DNA of 64,000 nucleotides from Lactiplantibacillus modestisalitolerans. GTDB lineage: Bacteria > Bacillota > Bacilli > Lactobacillales > Lactobacillaceae. Both the position numbers and the translations under genes were made by a program. Below are positions 8,588 through 17,601 of this stretch, piece by piece. The notes below the pieces were generated by a model, which did no database searches, had not been told where the DNA came from, and was given only the letters and a program-made list of their open reading frames with translations. Each line of letters opens with the position of its first letter. The first letter of the stretch is position 1. The stretch spans positions 62,001-126,000 of the forward strand of contig NZ_BJEA01000001.1 of assembly GCF_005405425.1 (NCBI RefSeq). Reading direction: 5' to 3'.

Positions 8588-9770
8588 ATGCAGCGCCCAA
8601 GCTTAGACCAATTAATCAAGCAAGAAAGGAAATCCAATCCTATAAACTTGAATATTAGTATTGCTAAAACTAAACTCGATTACTATGACTTGAACAGTGA
8701 TCATCAGATTTTGTTTCAAGATGAAGCTTCTAATCAACCAAGTAGTGTCCAAGCAAAAGGGGCATTATATCGACTGATCATCAACAGAAATTTGATTAAA
8801 TTATCATTGATATGGAAGTGACGCAGTCCATAACGTTCTACAAAACTATGAATTTAATCAGAACATCGAACACGAGCGTTAAACTTTAAAGTGGTTACCC
8901 CCACGGTTCAGCAAGGTTTACGATAATAAAAAAACTAATCGGATTAATGCCAAAAGCATTGCCGAATTTATCTTGTTAAGACGTTACCAGATCCCGATTG
9001 TCTGTGAAAAAAGCACTTGGTATTACAGCGTTTAGCATTTACGTTGTTAAGCAAATTGCCGATAGTAAGAGCCACTTTCTAAACAACTTGTACTTTAAAT
9101 TGAACACGATCAATACTGAACTATCTCTTCAATATTTGGTAATGCCATGATGATTTCCTTAACTGATGAGCGTTATTCGCTAGACGAAACTGTCACCTTA
9201 CCTTACCTTTGGATGAGCAGTAAACGAGTTAAATCTGCCTAGCTGTAGTCGCTTTTGCAATCCCGAAGAGATTTCAAAGGCTTTTAAGTACGCCAATGAG
9301 ATTCGTATGTATCAATAACAATTAAAGTTACTAGATAAATACATCACTGATCTTTGTCAAACGTTAACTGGGACCTCTTCAAGTGTAGTTCTAATCTATA
9401 GTACCCGTATCATTGCGTAAATTGGTCAAAATAATCTCTTCACCAAACAAACTAAAAATCGCAAAGTACGCTACACTAGCATAGCTCCGCCATCAGCCCA
9501 GTAATACAGACCAACAAGCAACTCCCCGTGCTCGGATAAGTAATCAATGTCCACAGTATTACTTAATTGAAGCTACCAATTCAATAAAATTGTAAGATTT
9601 CGTCTTTGCACAATATTATAAATAAAATATCAGGAAGTACCCAAGTATTAACATATGCTAGTGTCTTAACGGCCCGCAAGTTAGTCTGTGTAACTTTCAT
9701 ACTTTGAATAAATACGAACTGTATTGAACTGCAAAAATAATCCAGCGCGAATGCCAAACCCAAAAATATA
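8588..9770 (+). pseudogene. IS110-family transposase relic
   Basis: Translated piecewise in all three forward frames, this stretch recovers the IS110 order of motifs: an N-terminal NISIAKTKLDYYDLNS...ILFQDEASN segment (GIDVSKxKLD-like), KTNRINAKSIAEFILLRRY (DKTDxIDA-like), HFLNNLYFKLNTINTE-like and QLKLLDKYITDLCQTL sequences, and PQYYLIEATNSIK plus YPSINIC near the end. Many stops and frameshifts mean it is long dead. It splits wzy from glf. No clear ends are visible. The family call rests on motif order; individual segments are degenerate. Confidence 0.7.
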
Positions 9771-9960
9771 AAAAATCCTTTTCGTTCTAAGAGAGTAACT
9801 TACCAGCCGCACGTGAACTGACTTTACACGTAACTCGCAATAAAACTAAAACTACCGTTTTAGTTAAGAAAAAATGTGACAAAGAACTCTGAATATCATC
9901 ACAAACACAAACCAAGAAAAATATAGACTAAAAAATAAACAAAAAGCAATACTCTTTACA

Positions 9961-11268
9961 TTAATCTTTATACCAGCTAATTTTAATTAGCGACTTACCA
10001 CACAAAAACCAATTCAAAAGGATCCATATAACTATTATCTCAAAAAAAGAAAAATTAAACATATTTTCATAAAATTTATTTGAAAAAAATGAAAAAGCAA
10101 GCGCTGAGAATATTCTCGCATAAACTAATACAGAAATCGGAACTCCCTGATTAAGTCTGAATCGTTTGAATTTTTCAAAAAACACTTGACTAATAAATGC
10201 CATTAGAGATACAAGAATGGGAACTCCAATATAACCAAAATCATAGAGATACGAATAAAAAACCGTGTACACATTTCCTAAACTATAACCATTCACACTT
10301 AAAAACGGCAAATCAAACTGTAATATACTAGAATCGATTCCAATATAAGGCGAAATAGTTTTCCATATATACATAAAAGTCTGTTCACCAAAAAAGCCAT
10401 TTTGAATTGGAAAAACTGTTTGAAGGAAAATATCCAAATTTTTAATCTCGGCTCCTAAATATATTGCAAGATAATAGGTAAATGAATATTCACTCGTGTT
10501 TCTCCCTAAAAGATTAGCAAAGCCTTGAAAAACCAGTATAACCGCCGCTGCAATTCCAACAATTCCAAAAATTAGCTTAATGTTATTCTCGGATTTCCAA
10601 GATTTCTTCTTTTTATAGAGAGCGTATAAAAAAACAAATAGGCCTATCAAAATAGTCATTGTTCCGCCACGAGATCCCAACATTAAATCACTAACCACAC
10701 TCAATAAAATAACTACTAAATATAAATAGTTTATTTTCTTTCTGTATACAATATCTTTCATAAATAGAAAACCAACAAAATAACCAACTGCTCCAGTAAA
10801 CAATCTCATTAAGTTCAATATTCTTGGTAAACTCAAATCTACAGTATTAGTTGGGCTAATTGATAATGCTCTATACAAAGCTATTGAATTCGAAAGGCCA
10901 TTAGATGGTGTAATACGTTGAATCTCATAAATAGTAAATAACACTGTTACAACTTCCACAAATATAATAGGCAGTATTTTAAAATTTGAAATCGTTTTTG
11001 GATCAACAACATTCTCTGTTAAATTCATATCAAGGTTATAAGAATAATACTGATGTACAACGCTCGAAACCACCACAAATAACAACGTTCCTAAACTAAT
11101 AACCAAAAATGTATTTAGATGCAAATCAAGAGCCCATTTATTTCGATAAAGAAAAGCACAAATACAGCCAAGTAACAGAGACCCTGAAAATATGACAGAT
11201 GGTGCTAACAATTCTCGATTATTTAAAAAATAACTTGCAACAAAGCATCCAAATAACCAAATTAACAA
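9961..11268 (-). CDS. EPS repeat-unit polymerase (Wzy-like)
   Basis: Integral membrane protein of 435 residues with about ten hydrophobic segments, a charged loop after the middle segments (SEYSFTYYLAIYLGAEIKNL) and no similarity to transferase folds. Size, topology and position among GTs and a flippase fit a Wzy polymerase, which joins lipid-linked repeat units on the outer face of the membrane. Wzy proteins are highly divergent, so this is by topology and context. The start is uncertain: the TTG at 11268 is 15-17 nt from the only strong Shine-Dalgarno (GGGGGTGG at about 11284-11291), while the in-frame ATT or ATA at 11277-11280 would be better spaced. Confidence 0.75.
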   Translation of the reverse strand: MLIWLFGCFVASYFLNNRELLAPSVIFSGSLLLGCICAFLYRNKWALDLHLNTFLVISLGTLLFVVVSSVVHQYYSYNLDMNLTENVVDPKTISNFKILPIIFVEVVTVLFTIYEIQRITPSNGLSNSIALYRALSISPTNTVDLSLPRILNLMRLFTGAVGYFVGFLFMKDIVYRKKINYLYLVVILLSVVSDLMLGSRGGTMTILIGLFVFLYALYKKKKSWKSENNIKLIFGIVGIAAAVILVFQGFANLLGRNTSEYSFTYYLAIYLGAEIKNLDIFLQTVFPIQNGFFGEQTFMYIWKTISPYIGIDSSILQFDLPFLSVNGYSLGNVYTVFYSYLYDFGYIGVPILVSLMAFISQVFFEKFKRFRLNQGVPISVLVYARIFSALAFSFFSNKFYENMFNFSFFEIIVIWILLNWFLCGKSLIKISWYKD

Positions 11269-11341
11269 TGAAAGAATTATACACCACCCCCTAACAATAC
11301 AATATTCTTATTTTGTACAATTCTCATTATTCTAAACACTT

Positions 11342-12229
11342 TTATTGATTATAATATTTAATTTGTGGATTGAAAAAGAATCCTGCCAATATTCCTTTAT
11401 ACAACACTCTAAACTTTGACCATTTAAATTTACTATTTCCAAACAGCAATTTAAACGATGTAATGATAGACTTTATTATATATTTAGTCAATCTGTTATC
11501 TTTACGCGCATTGTAAAAAGAATTTCTATAACTAAAAAAATAACGACCTACTTTTGATTTTACGGATTCATTTATAATATCTACATTTAAATTTTGTAAG
11601 GTCTTATGTAAAACATGGCTACTAGCAACAAAATACCCAGGGGCTATTCTGGCAAGTCTTGATGTATACTCCGTATCGTCTCCCCATATAAAAAATTCTG
11701 CTATTGGTAAGCCAACGGAGATAACATCAGTTCTTTTAATTAATACAGAAACGAATGTTCCTGACATTACTTCAATTAATCCATCATCAACCCTATCAGA
11801 CCAATTTTCTCCAGTCATAAGCTGATTCATTTTAGCAGGCGCCCCATCTTTCCAACGGACATTACTAGATAGAAATCCCCAATTTGAATTTAACTTTTGA
11901 TCAGAAATTAACAATTGTTCCAGCGCATTATCCTCAGGAATAGTATCATCATCCATAATCCAAAAAAATTCTCCGCCCAAATTCATAGCAAATTTAACGC
12001 CTTCTGAAAAGCCACCAGCACCCCCAAAATTTTCACTCAACCGCTTATATACAACTTGCTTATCTGAATAGAACTCATCCATCATATATTTTTCAGTGCC
12101 ATCAGTACTCTTATTATCTATAACTAATATTTTTTTTAACTTAACTGTCTGTTTCTTTAAAGATTTTATACACTCTCTCAAATACTTTAAGCGATTATAA
12201 GTAACCACAATTGCAATGACATCTTTCAT
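11342..12229 (-). CDS. GT2 glycosyltransferase, GlfT2-like (putative galactofuranosyltransferase)
   Basis: A 295-residue GT-A fold enzyme. It opens DVIAIVVTYNRLKYL, has the nucleotide-binding region KKILVIDNKSTDGT, then RLSENFGGAGGFSEG, the metal-binding WIMDDDTIPE (DDD) and FIWGDDTEYTSRL. The NFGGAGGF block together with a W-x-DD-x-E motif is typical of the GlfT2-related GT2 branch that uses UDP-galactofuranose. The UDP-Galf-making enzyme glf is in the same cluster, so a Galf transferase role is likely but inferred. It lies 20 bp downstream of the CDP-glycerol-type gene and 73 bp upstream of wzy. The product is probably cytoplasmic or membrane-peripheral, acting on lipid-linked acceptors. 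Confidence 0.82.
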   Translation of the reverse strand: MKDVIAIVVTYNRLKYLRECIKSLKKQTVKLKKILVIDNKSTDGTEKYMMDEFYSDKQVVYKRLSENFGGAGGFSEGVKFAMNLGGEFFWIMDDDTIPEDNALEQLLISDQKLNSNWGFLSSNVRWKDGAPAKMNQLMTGENWSDRVDDGLIEVMSGTFVSVLIKRTDVISVGLPIAEFFIWGDDTEYTSRLARIAPGYFVASSHVLHKTLQNLNVDIINESVKSKVGRYFFSYRNSFYNARKDNRLTKYIIKSIITSFKLLFGNSKFKWSKFRVLYKGILAGFFFNPQIKYYNQ

Positions 12230-12249
12230 ATAAGTTCACTTCCTAATTA

Positions 12250-13383
12250 TTAGCATATTTGTTTTTTAATTATATCTACTACACGTTGACTCGCGTTTCC
12301 ATCTTCTAATAAATGTAATTTTTTATAAAATTTATCCAGTTCAGTATGGTACTGCTCTGTATTAAAACCAATTATATTACTAGACAATTCATGTAAATTA
12401 TTCGCCACTTTAAAAGGAAGTTCCTCTATCTCAAAATAAGTACTACGATATTTAAGATAATCGTCAATATCTGGCATATATAACAAAACCGGTTTTTTTG
12501 TAAGCGCAAATTCAAACATTGATGATGAATAGTCCGTAATTAAAACGTCCGCAACACTAAAAAGCTCTATTATATCTGGAAATTGGGTTGCGTTGATTAC
12601 ATTTTTGCTAATTTTAATATGCTCGTCCTTAATATTCGGATGTAATTTAACAATAACATTCCAATCTCCTCCAAATCGCCTTTCAAGAGAATTGATAATT
12701 GAACTAAAATTAATATTATACACACTTATATCCCCACTATCTCTAAACGTTGGCGCATATAATAAATATTTTACATTCGTTTTTAAATTAAGCTTTTGCT
12801 TGGCCTCATCATGAAATAAACTATCTTTTGAAATTAGTTTATCTAATCTTGGTGACCCCGTTTTGATTACTGGTCCATCATACCAAAAAGATTTTTTGAT
12901 AATTTCTTTCCCCAAGTCACTATTTGTGAGTACACAATCTATCAATTGCGAATCATGCTTTGCTATATTTATATATTTTGTAGAAAGAGACTCTGCAATA
13001 TCATGCTCTATTCCCTTAAATGGAATTGCTCCATGCCATGTTTGAATGTAGTATTGCCCTTTGCGTTTAACAATAAAATCTTGTTTTCTAGTATTATCCA
13101 CCCATACACGTGCTGTTGAAAGTTCAAATAAATACCTAAGAGTATTGTATTTAACATACCTAATTCCATCAGGAAGATGTATACGTTTAGTATTTCTTAG
13201 CACAACAACACAATCAACAGCCAAATTTTCTTTTAATAATTCTTCTGCAATATATTTAGGGTTATCAGAAAAAGATCCTGCAGAAAAAGATGAAAATACA
13301 ACTTTATTATTTTTAATTGGAAATAGTCCAAATAACTTCATAATCAGAGTTAAAATAGGCTTGATTTTTTGCTTTATTTTCAT
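12250..13383 (-). CDS. CDP-glycerol glycerophosphotransferase family protein (TagB/TagF-like)
   Basis: The 377-residue product has the teichoic-acid transferase signature. An N-terminal half carries ARVWVDNTRKQDFIVKRKGQ and YYIQTWHGAIPFKGIEHD; a C-terminal half carries KYLLYAPTFRDSGD, VIVKLHPNIKDE and VLITDYSSSMFEFAL, followed by KKPVLLYMPDIDDYLKYR. These enzymes transfer glycerol phosphate (or ribitol phosphate) from CDP-activated donors. In an EPS cluster this suggests a phosphoglycerol-decorated or phosphodiester-linked repeat unit. The start ATG 13383 overlaps the preceding GT4 stop as ATGA and follows AAAGGAGAAAG, so it is translationally coupled. The donor cannot be read from the sequence. 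Confidence 0.85.
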   Translation of the reverse strand: MKIKQKIKPILTLIMKLFGLFPIKNNKVVFSSFSAGSFSDNPKYIAEELLKENLAVDCVVVLRNTKRIHLPDGIRYVKYNTLRYLFELSTARVWVDNTRKQDFIVKRKGQYYIQTWHGAIPFKGIEHDIAESLSTKYINIAKHDSQLIDCVLTNSDLGKEIIKKSFWYDGPVIKTGSPRLDKLISKDSLFHDEAKQKLNLKTNVKYLLYAPTFRDSGDISVYNINFSSIINSLERRFGGDWNVIVKLHPNIKDEHIKISKNVINATQFPDIIELFSVADVLITDYSSSMFEFALTKKPVLLYMPDIDDYLKYRSTYFEIEELPFKVANNLHELSSNIIGFNTEQYHTELDKFYKKLHLLEDGNASQRVVDIIKKQIC

Positions 13384-14507
13384 TCTTTCTCCTTTATCAT
13401 TGAGCATAATCTTATATATTGATCTTCAACTTCTGAAACTGTATCTTGTAAAAGATATCCCGCATCTGAAAATTCTTTATCGATAACTTCATATTCTTTA
13501 GCGTCAGACGATATAACAAGTCCTTGATCAATAGCCTTTACCCAATCTATCGGATTACTATCCAAACTGATAAAAGAAACTTTACCGGTAATATCTAAAT
13601 TATGATCTACAGTATTTGACGCAACAATAGGTACTCCTGAAGCTTGTGCCTCCATTCCTACAAATGGTAAACCTTCATATAGTGAAGGCATAACTAAAAC
13701 ATCAATTACTTGCAATAGCTTAGGAATATCATTACGATTGCCCAAAAAACAAACGTTTCGACTCATTCCCTGGCTATTGGCCTTTTTAATTAATTGTTGC
13801 TTTAAGCTACCATCACCTATAATCAGTAAAAGTGAATTTGGATGTGTAATCAAAAATGATTTAAATATATCCAATAAGAATGTATGATTCTTTTGCTTTT
13901 CTAATCGAGCTATACTGCCTAAAACTATCTGATCATCAGAAATATTTAACGCTTTTCTATACTCACTTCTTACATCATTAGTAAAGCGATATTTTTTTGT
14001 GTCAATTCCGTTTTGAATAACTGTAACATTATATTTTCTTGCGTAATTATTACCAAACATCCACCTACTTGCTTTATCAGAACAACTCCATCTTGCAGCA
14101 GTTGTTACTTGTTGAAATGGACGAAGCATATAATGCAACATCCGTGAATCATCACTACCGTTATGACTATGAACTATTAGTTTTGTTTTTCTAAGAAAGG
14201 CAACAGGCCAAGCATATAAAAAAGTCTTGGCAGAGCATTCGTTGATATGAACAACATCATATTTGTTTTTTGCGTAAAAATATATAATATTAGCCAACCA
14301 TTTTAATGGCTTATGCCGTACTGAATTAACGTAAAAAACTTTATGTACATTAGTTTTAATTATCTCAGCATATTTATCGTTTGGCCTTTGGTACAATAAT
14401 AAATCGACCTGAAATTCTGTTTTGTCAATATTTTTTAACAAATTTGTTATAAACGTCTCAACACCACCGATTCCACTAGTCATTCCAATTAATAATATTC
14501 TTTTCAT
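13380..14507 (-). CDS. Glycosyltransferase family 4
   Basis: GT-B fold transferase of 375 residues. The N-terminal GMTSGIGGVETFITNLL is the acceptor-side glycine-rich loop, and the C-terminal half carries GSIARLEKQKNHTFLLDIF and the E-x7-E motif in SLYEGLPFVGMEAQASG. It probably adds a hexose from a nucleotide sugar to the lipid-linked EPS intermediate in the cytoplasm. ATG 14507 is preferred over a GTG at 14522 that directly abuts the upstream stop, because MKRILLIG is the typical N-terminus and GGTGGGG lies upstream at workable spacing. Overlap with the next gene is ATGA. Sugar specificity is unknown. Confidence 0.88.
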   Translation of the reverse strand: MKRILLIGMTSGIGGVETFITNLLKNIDKTEFQVDLLLYQRPNDKYAEIIKTNVHKVFYVNSVRHKPLKWLANIIYFYAKNKYDVVHINECSAKTFLYAWPVAFLRKTKLIVHSHNGSDDSRMLHYMLRPFQQVTTAARWSCSDKASRWMFGNNYARKYNVTVIQNGIDTKKYRFTNDVRSEYRKALNISDDQIVLGSIARLEKQKNHTFLLDIFKSFLITHPNSLLLIIGDGSLKQQLIKKANSQGMSRNVCFLGNRNDIPKLLQVIDVLVMPSLYEGLPFVGMEAQASGVPIVASNTVDHNLDITGKVSFISLDSNPIDWVKAIDQGLVISSDAKEYEVIDKEFSDAGYLLQDTVSEVEDQYIRLCSMIKEKE

Positions 14508-14522
14508 CGTCCCAAGCCCCAC

Positions 14523-15635
14523 CTATAAATTACTCAACAGCCTTAAAAAAAAATTCCCTGTCTGATCAATTGAATACCCATTACTTTGAATGATACCCGC
14601 ATTAATATCAGATACTTTCTTTGATCGCTTAAATTCAAGACTACGAATCTTATTTACCCATAAGTCTAAATCACTCAATGGCAAAGCAACAGCACTGGAG
14701 GTCTGTTGTACATCACTTGGTATTGTAGTTGAGCACAATGCTGGCAATCCGTTAACCTGCGCTTCTAACATAGAATAACCAAATCCTTCGTTTTCAGAGG
14801 GAAATACAAAAACATCCATCGCCGAATACCACTCATTAATATTTGTCTTTACACCAAAAAAATGAACATAATCAGTTAAATTCAGTTCGTTTGTCCTCTG
14901 TTTTAGTTCATTCAAAAGAGGTCCTTGACCAAAAATACATAATTGAAAACAAGTATCAGCCTTACGTAATTTTTTTAACAAATCTAAAGTAAAAAAGGGG
15001 TTTTTTAATGGTGTTAAAGTACCTACAAAGCACAACAATTTATCATCTTTAGTAAAACCATTAGCACTTCTAATTTTCATACGATTATTCATACTATATT
15101 TAAATTTGGACACATCTATACCATTTCTTAGAATATGAACATCACTTGCTTGGCCGAACATCCATAATGCTGCTTGTTTTGACACAGCTACTTTTAAATT
15201 ACCATAACGATTAAAAATAACTTTTCCTACTTTATTTAAAAAATCCAAAACAATTTTTTCAAGACCATGGGGCCTTTTACTATAAAATGCACTATGACTT
15301 TGTATAACAATCCGCGCATCCGTATACTTTCGTGCCATTAATACAGCCCAAAAATTCCATGCAGAAGAATAATTAAAATGAATTATATCAAAATCATTAT
15401 GATGCTTTTTAAAAAAAATCATCCACTCGTAGCAATGCTTAACTAAGCTAGCCCTTACCGGTGTAATGTCAAATTTATCCCAACTTTTATTATTCAATAC
15501 GGTATCTAACTCATGCTTACCAGAATACGAAACACAACTAACATTGAAATCTTGTGCCTCTGAATAAAGTGAAAGAATATAACCGGTAAGTCCACTCCCC
15601 TTTTGATAATCACCAACTACTAAAATCCGCTTCAT
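14523..15635 (-). CDS. Glycosyltransferase family 4
   Basis: GT-B fold enzyme of 370 residues: MKRILVVGDYQKGSGLTGYI at the N-terminus, IIHFNYSSAWNFWAVLMA and IVIQSHSAF mid-domain, then the donor-binding half with LLCFVGTLTPLKNPFF and PSENEGFGYSMLEAQVNGLP (E-x7-E). It is one of two adjacent GT4 genes in the EPS operon and ends one base before the next gene's possible GTG. The role is inferred to be the transfer of one repeat-unit sugar; donor and acceptor are not predictable here. Low GC and A/T-ending codons match the cluster. Confidence 0.88.
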   Translation of the reverse strand: MKRILVVGDYQKGSGLTGYILSLYSEAQDFNVSCVSYSGKHELDTVLNNKSWDKFDITPVRASLVKHCYEWMIFFKKHHNDFDIIHFNYSSAWNFWAVLMARKYTDARIVIQSHSAFYSKRPHGLEKIVLDFLNKVGKVIFNRYGNLKVAVSKQAALWMFGQASDVHILRNGIDVSKFKYSMNNRMKIRSANGFTKDDKLLCFVGTLTPLKNPFFTLDLLKKLRKADTCFQLCIFGQGPLLNELKQRTNELNLTDYVHFFGVKTNINEWYSAMDVFVFPSENEGFGYSMLEAQVNGLPALCSTTIPSDVQQTSSAVALPLSDLDLWVNKIRSLEFKRSKKVSDINAGIIQSNGYSIDQTGNFFLRLLSNL

Positions 15636-15653
15636 CCTAATCCCCCTAATTAA

Positions 15654-16433
15654 CTAAAAATGCGTTTCAGTTCCGCCAGGCTTAAATTTCCGATATACCA
15701 AATAAACAATTTTTTTTATTAAATGTTTTCTACCTAATTGCTTCCATCGAACTGTATCATACTTTATATTATTAGTTTCAATCCAGACATCCATCAATAA
15801 TTCAGACAAATACCCGAACACTCTTTTTTCTTGTACAGAATATTCACTAATATCTATTTTAGACTCAACTTCAAAAAGCACTGAAAAAAGCCATGAACTA
15901 TATTGATTAAAAACTGCCTTTTTCATTATAAACATATTAAACATATGGGCACTGCGTTTTTTCATAACACGAATAAATGAATCATAGTACTTAGGATAAG
16001 TATCTTTAATGACTTCCTCCAACACCTTTAACGGCTCCGCATTATGTGCATGAATATAATGAGAATAGTTTGTCTCTATAATGTAGTATCTTTTTTTGGG
16101 TAACAACACATCATTCCCACTCAGCATTTTTTCTATATCTCGCTGATTTAGCACATTTCGAAATCCACGTCCCCAACCCTTACAGAACACTCTTCGATAA
16201 TGCATCAACCCAATTGCATCTATGTTATTCATATTCTTCCACGCCCAATAAATAGCCGTCAATTCATTATAGTTAGGATTCTTATTTGAAATATTCTCTC
16301 CAGAATCATCTCGTTGATACTTTATTTCTGGTTTAAAATTTTGGGTTGCGCCAACTAATATTGGTAAATATAATTGTTTATCTGCAGGCATTGGAAATTT
16401 TTTGTGTGCTGCTATAAGTACCTTAACCTTGAT
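15654..16433 (-). CDS. DUF4422 glycosyltransferase-like protein (start codon apparently ATC)
   Basis: DUF4422 proteins occur in capsule and EPS loci and are thought to be sugar transferases. The motif set is clear: YLPILVGATQ, NPNYNELTAIYWAWKN, IGLMHYRRVF, and a C-terminal basic tail. The first ATG (16391, MPADKQ) is too late: the frame is open upstream and reads IKVKVLIAAHKKFP, the normal DUF4422 beginning. At the expected initiation point, ten bases after a strong AAAGGAG, stands ATC (16431-16433) rather than ATG. Either a rare ATC start is used, translation is poor, or the gene lost its start by a G-to-C change. It is the fourth gene of the operon. The 259-residue length (from ATC) suits the family. 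Confidence 0.72.
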   Translation of the reverse strand: MKVKVLIAAHKKFPMPADKQLYLPILVGATQNFKPEIKYQRDDSGENISNKNPNYNELTAIYWAWKNMNNIDAIGLMHYRRVFCKGWGRGFRNVLNQRDIEKMLSGNDVLLPKKRYYIIETNYSHYIHAHNAEPLKVLEEVIKDTYPKYYDSFIRVMKKRSAHMFNMFIMKKAVFNQYSSWLFSVLFEVESKIDISEYSVQEKRVFGYLSELLMDVWIETNNIKYDTVRWKQLGRKHLIKKIVYLVYRKFKPGGTETHF

Positions 16434-16460
16434 GTTAGTACATCTCCTTTTGTATTATAC

Positions 16461-17600
16461 TTAGTTATTAGAAATAAAGTTCCAAAGCTTACGCGCCAGT
16501 TCATCATTAGACACCGCCCTGTTGGGATAATTTGAGGCGATTAAAACTATTTTACTTCCTGATAAATCTGAATATAAATGTATACTTTGACCAGAATCAT
16601 GACTTGAAAAACTGTAGTAATCATTCAGAAACATGTTTTTAGGTCGTGAACTATTACAGATTGATCGAAAAAGTCTGTTATATTTTTCTTCAAAAAAAAG
16701 ATTTTTTAAAATTCCCTCATGTACTTTAAGAATATCCGCAATAGACATCCTTAATTGTGAACTTCCTGGGATAACTGGCTCTTTTTTAATTATATTTTTT
16801 TGCTTTACCTTACTTCCTTCTTTTAAGTAACTATAACCACTAACATCATTTGCAAACACATTACTAGCAGAATATGCACGTGTATCTGAAGCTTCAACTT
16901 TCTTAACTAATAATCTATTTAACGTTTCAATATAACTCAAATGGCTTATTGCAGTAATCAGTCTTTGCTTAATAACAGTATCAACACACTTTTTTCCTGG
17001 GTTTTCCTTATCAATCCTACCATCATACAATTCAAAATCATTTGAATAATTATCTGATCTATAATAATGTATCTTTCCAAATAACAAATCGTTAACACTA
17101 ATTTTACTGGATTGCTTTAAATTTGGTAAATATTCGGATAATTTATCCTGTAAAATAAGTTTTTTATGCTGTATCATTTCAACTAAAATAGCATTATTTA
17201 TATAATCTTGATATTTACCAACTAAAAATGAACTATCATATTTAAATCCTTCTTTTTTTTGTGCATTGGCAAAACCAAGTGCTCCAGAAAAAACAATCTC
17301 ACCGTCACTAACACCAACATAAGCACCTTTGTACTGAGAATTATCTAATTTTTCGGTATTGCTGTCCAATAATACCCGAGCGTTTTTCTGAACTCTAATA
17401 TTTGTCCCTAACCTTAGGGTACTCGATAAACCTTCTTCTAGGCTTGTTTTTTTAATGCTTTGTACCTCTGAATAATCGTCTTCTCTATTTGTATCATCTT
17501 TTATTGCTTCATTCTTATATATAATAAAAACAACTTCAAATATTATTAAACAAATCAAAAGGAAAATTAGTAGTTTTCTTTTTGAAATTAACAATTTCAT
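16461..17600 (-). CDS. Membrane-anchored serine-hydrolase-fold protein lacking the SxxK serine
   Basis: The 379-residue protein has an N-terminal membrane anchor (residues about 9-27) and an extracellular domain resembling beta-lactamase/PBP4-type serine hydrolases. The helix after the active site reads NNAILVEMIQHKKLILQDKL and then SEYLP, the usual spacing. Where the family has SxxK this protein has L126-V-G-K129, so the nucleophile is absent; the YxN motif is also not evident. It is therefore probably a non-catalytic cell-wall- or polymer-binding protein. ATG 17600 follows GGAGGATTAG, and the stop of the kinase-like gene is one base upstream. Position third in the EPS operon, with the chain-length genes, suggests a role in polymer assembly or attachment. 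Function unknown. Confidence 0.7.
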   Translation of the reverse strand: MKLLISKRKLLIFLLICLIIFEVVFIIYKNEAIKDDTNREDDYSEVQSIKKTSLEEGLSSTLRLGTNIRVQKNARVLLDSNTEKLDNSQYKGAYVGVSDGEIVFSGALGFANAQKKEGFKYDSSFLVGKYQDYINNAILVEMIQHKKLILQDKLSEYLPNLKQSSKISVNDLLFGKIHYYRSDNYSNDFELYDGRIDKENPGKKCVDTVIKQRLITAISHLSYIETLNRLLVKKVEASDTRAYSASNVFANDVSGYSYLKEGSKVKQKNIIKKEPVIPGSSQLRMSIADILKVHEGILKNLFFEEKYNRLFRSICNSSRPKNMFLNDYYSFSSHDSGQSIHLYSDLSGSKIVLIASNYPNRAVSNDELARKLWNFISNN

Positions 17601-17601
17601 A

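Noticed and set aside
8588-8821. Stand-alone 77-residue protein
   Set aside because: Its sequence matches the N-terminus of IS110 transposases and continues in other frames downstream, so it is part of a relic.
9581-9763. Minus-strand 60-codon frame
   Set aside because: It lies antisense within the IS110 relic, whose forward frames carry recognisable transposase motifs; no ribosome site.
12593-13486. Plus-strand frames of 60-141 codons across the CDP-glycerol-type gene
   Set aside because: Shadows opposite a gene with clear family motifs; no ribosome sites.
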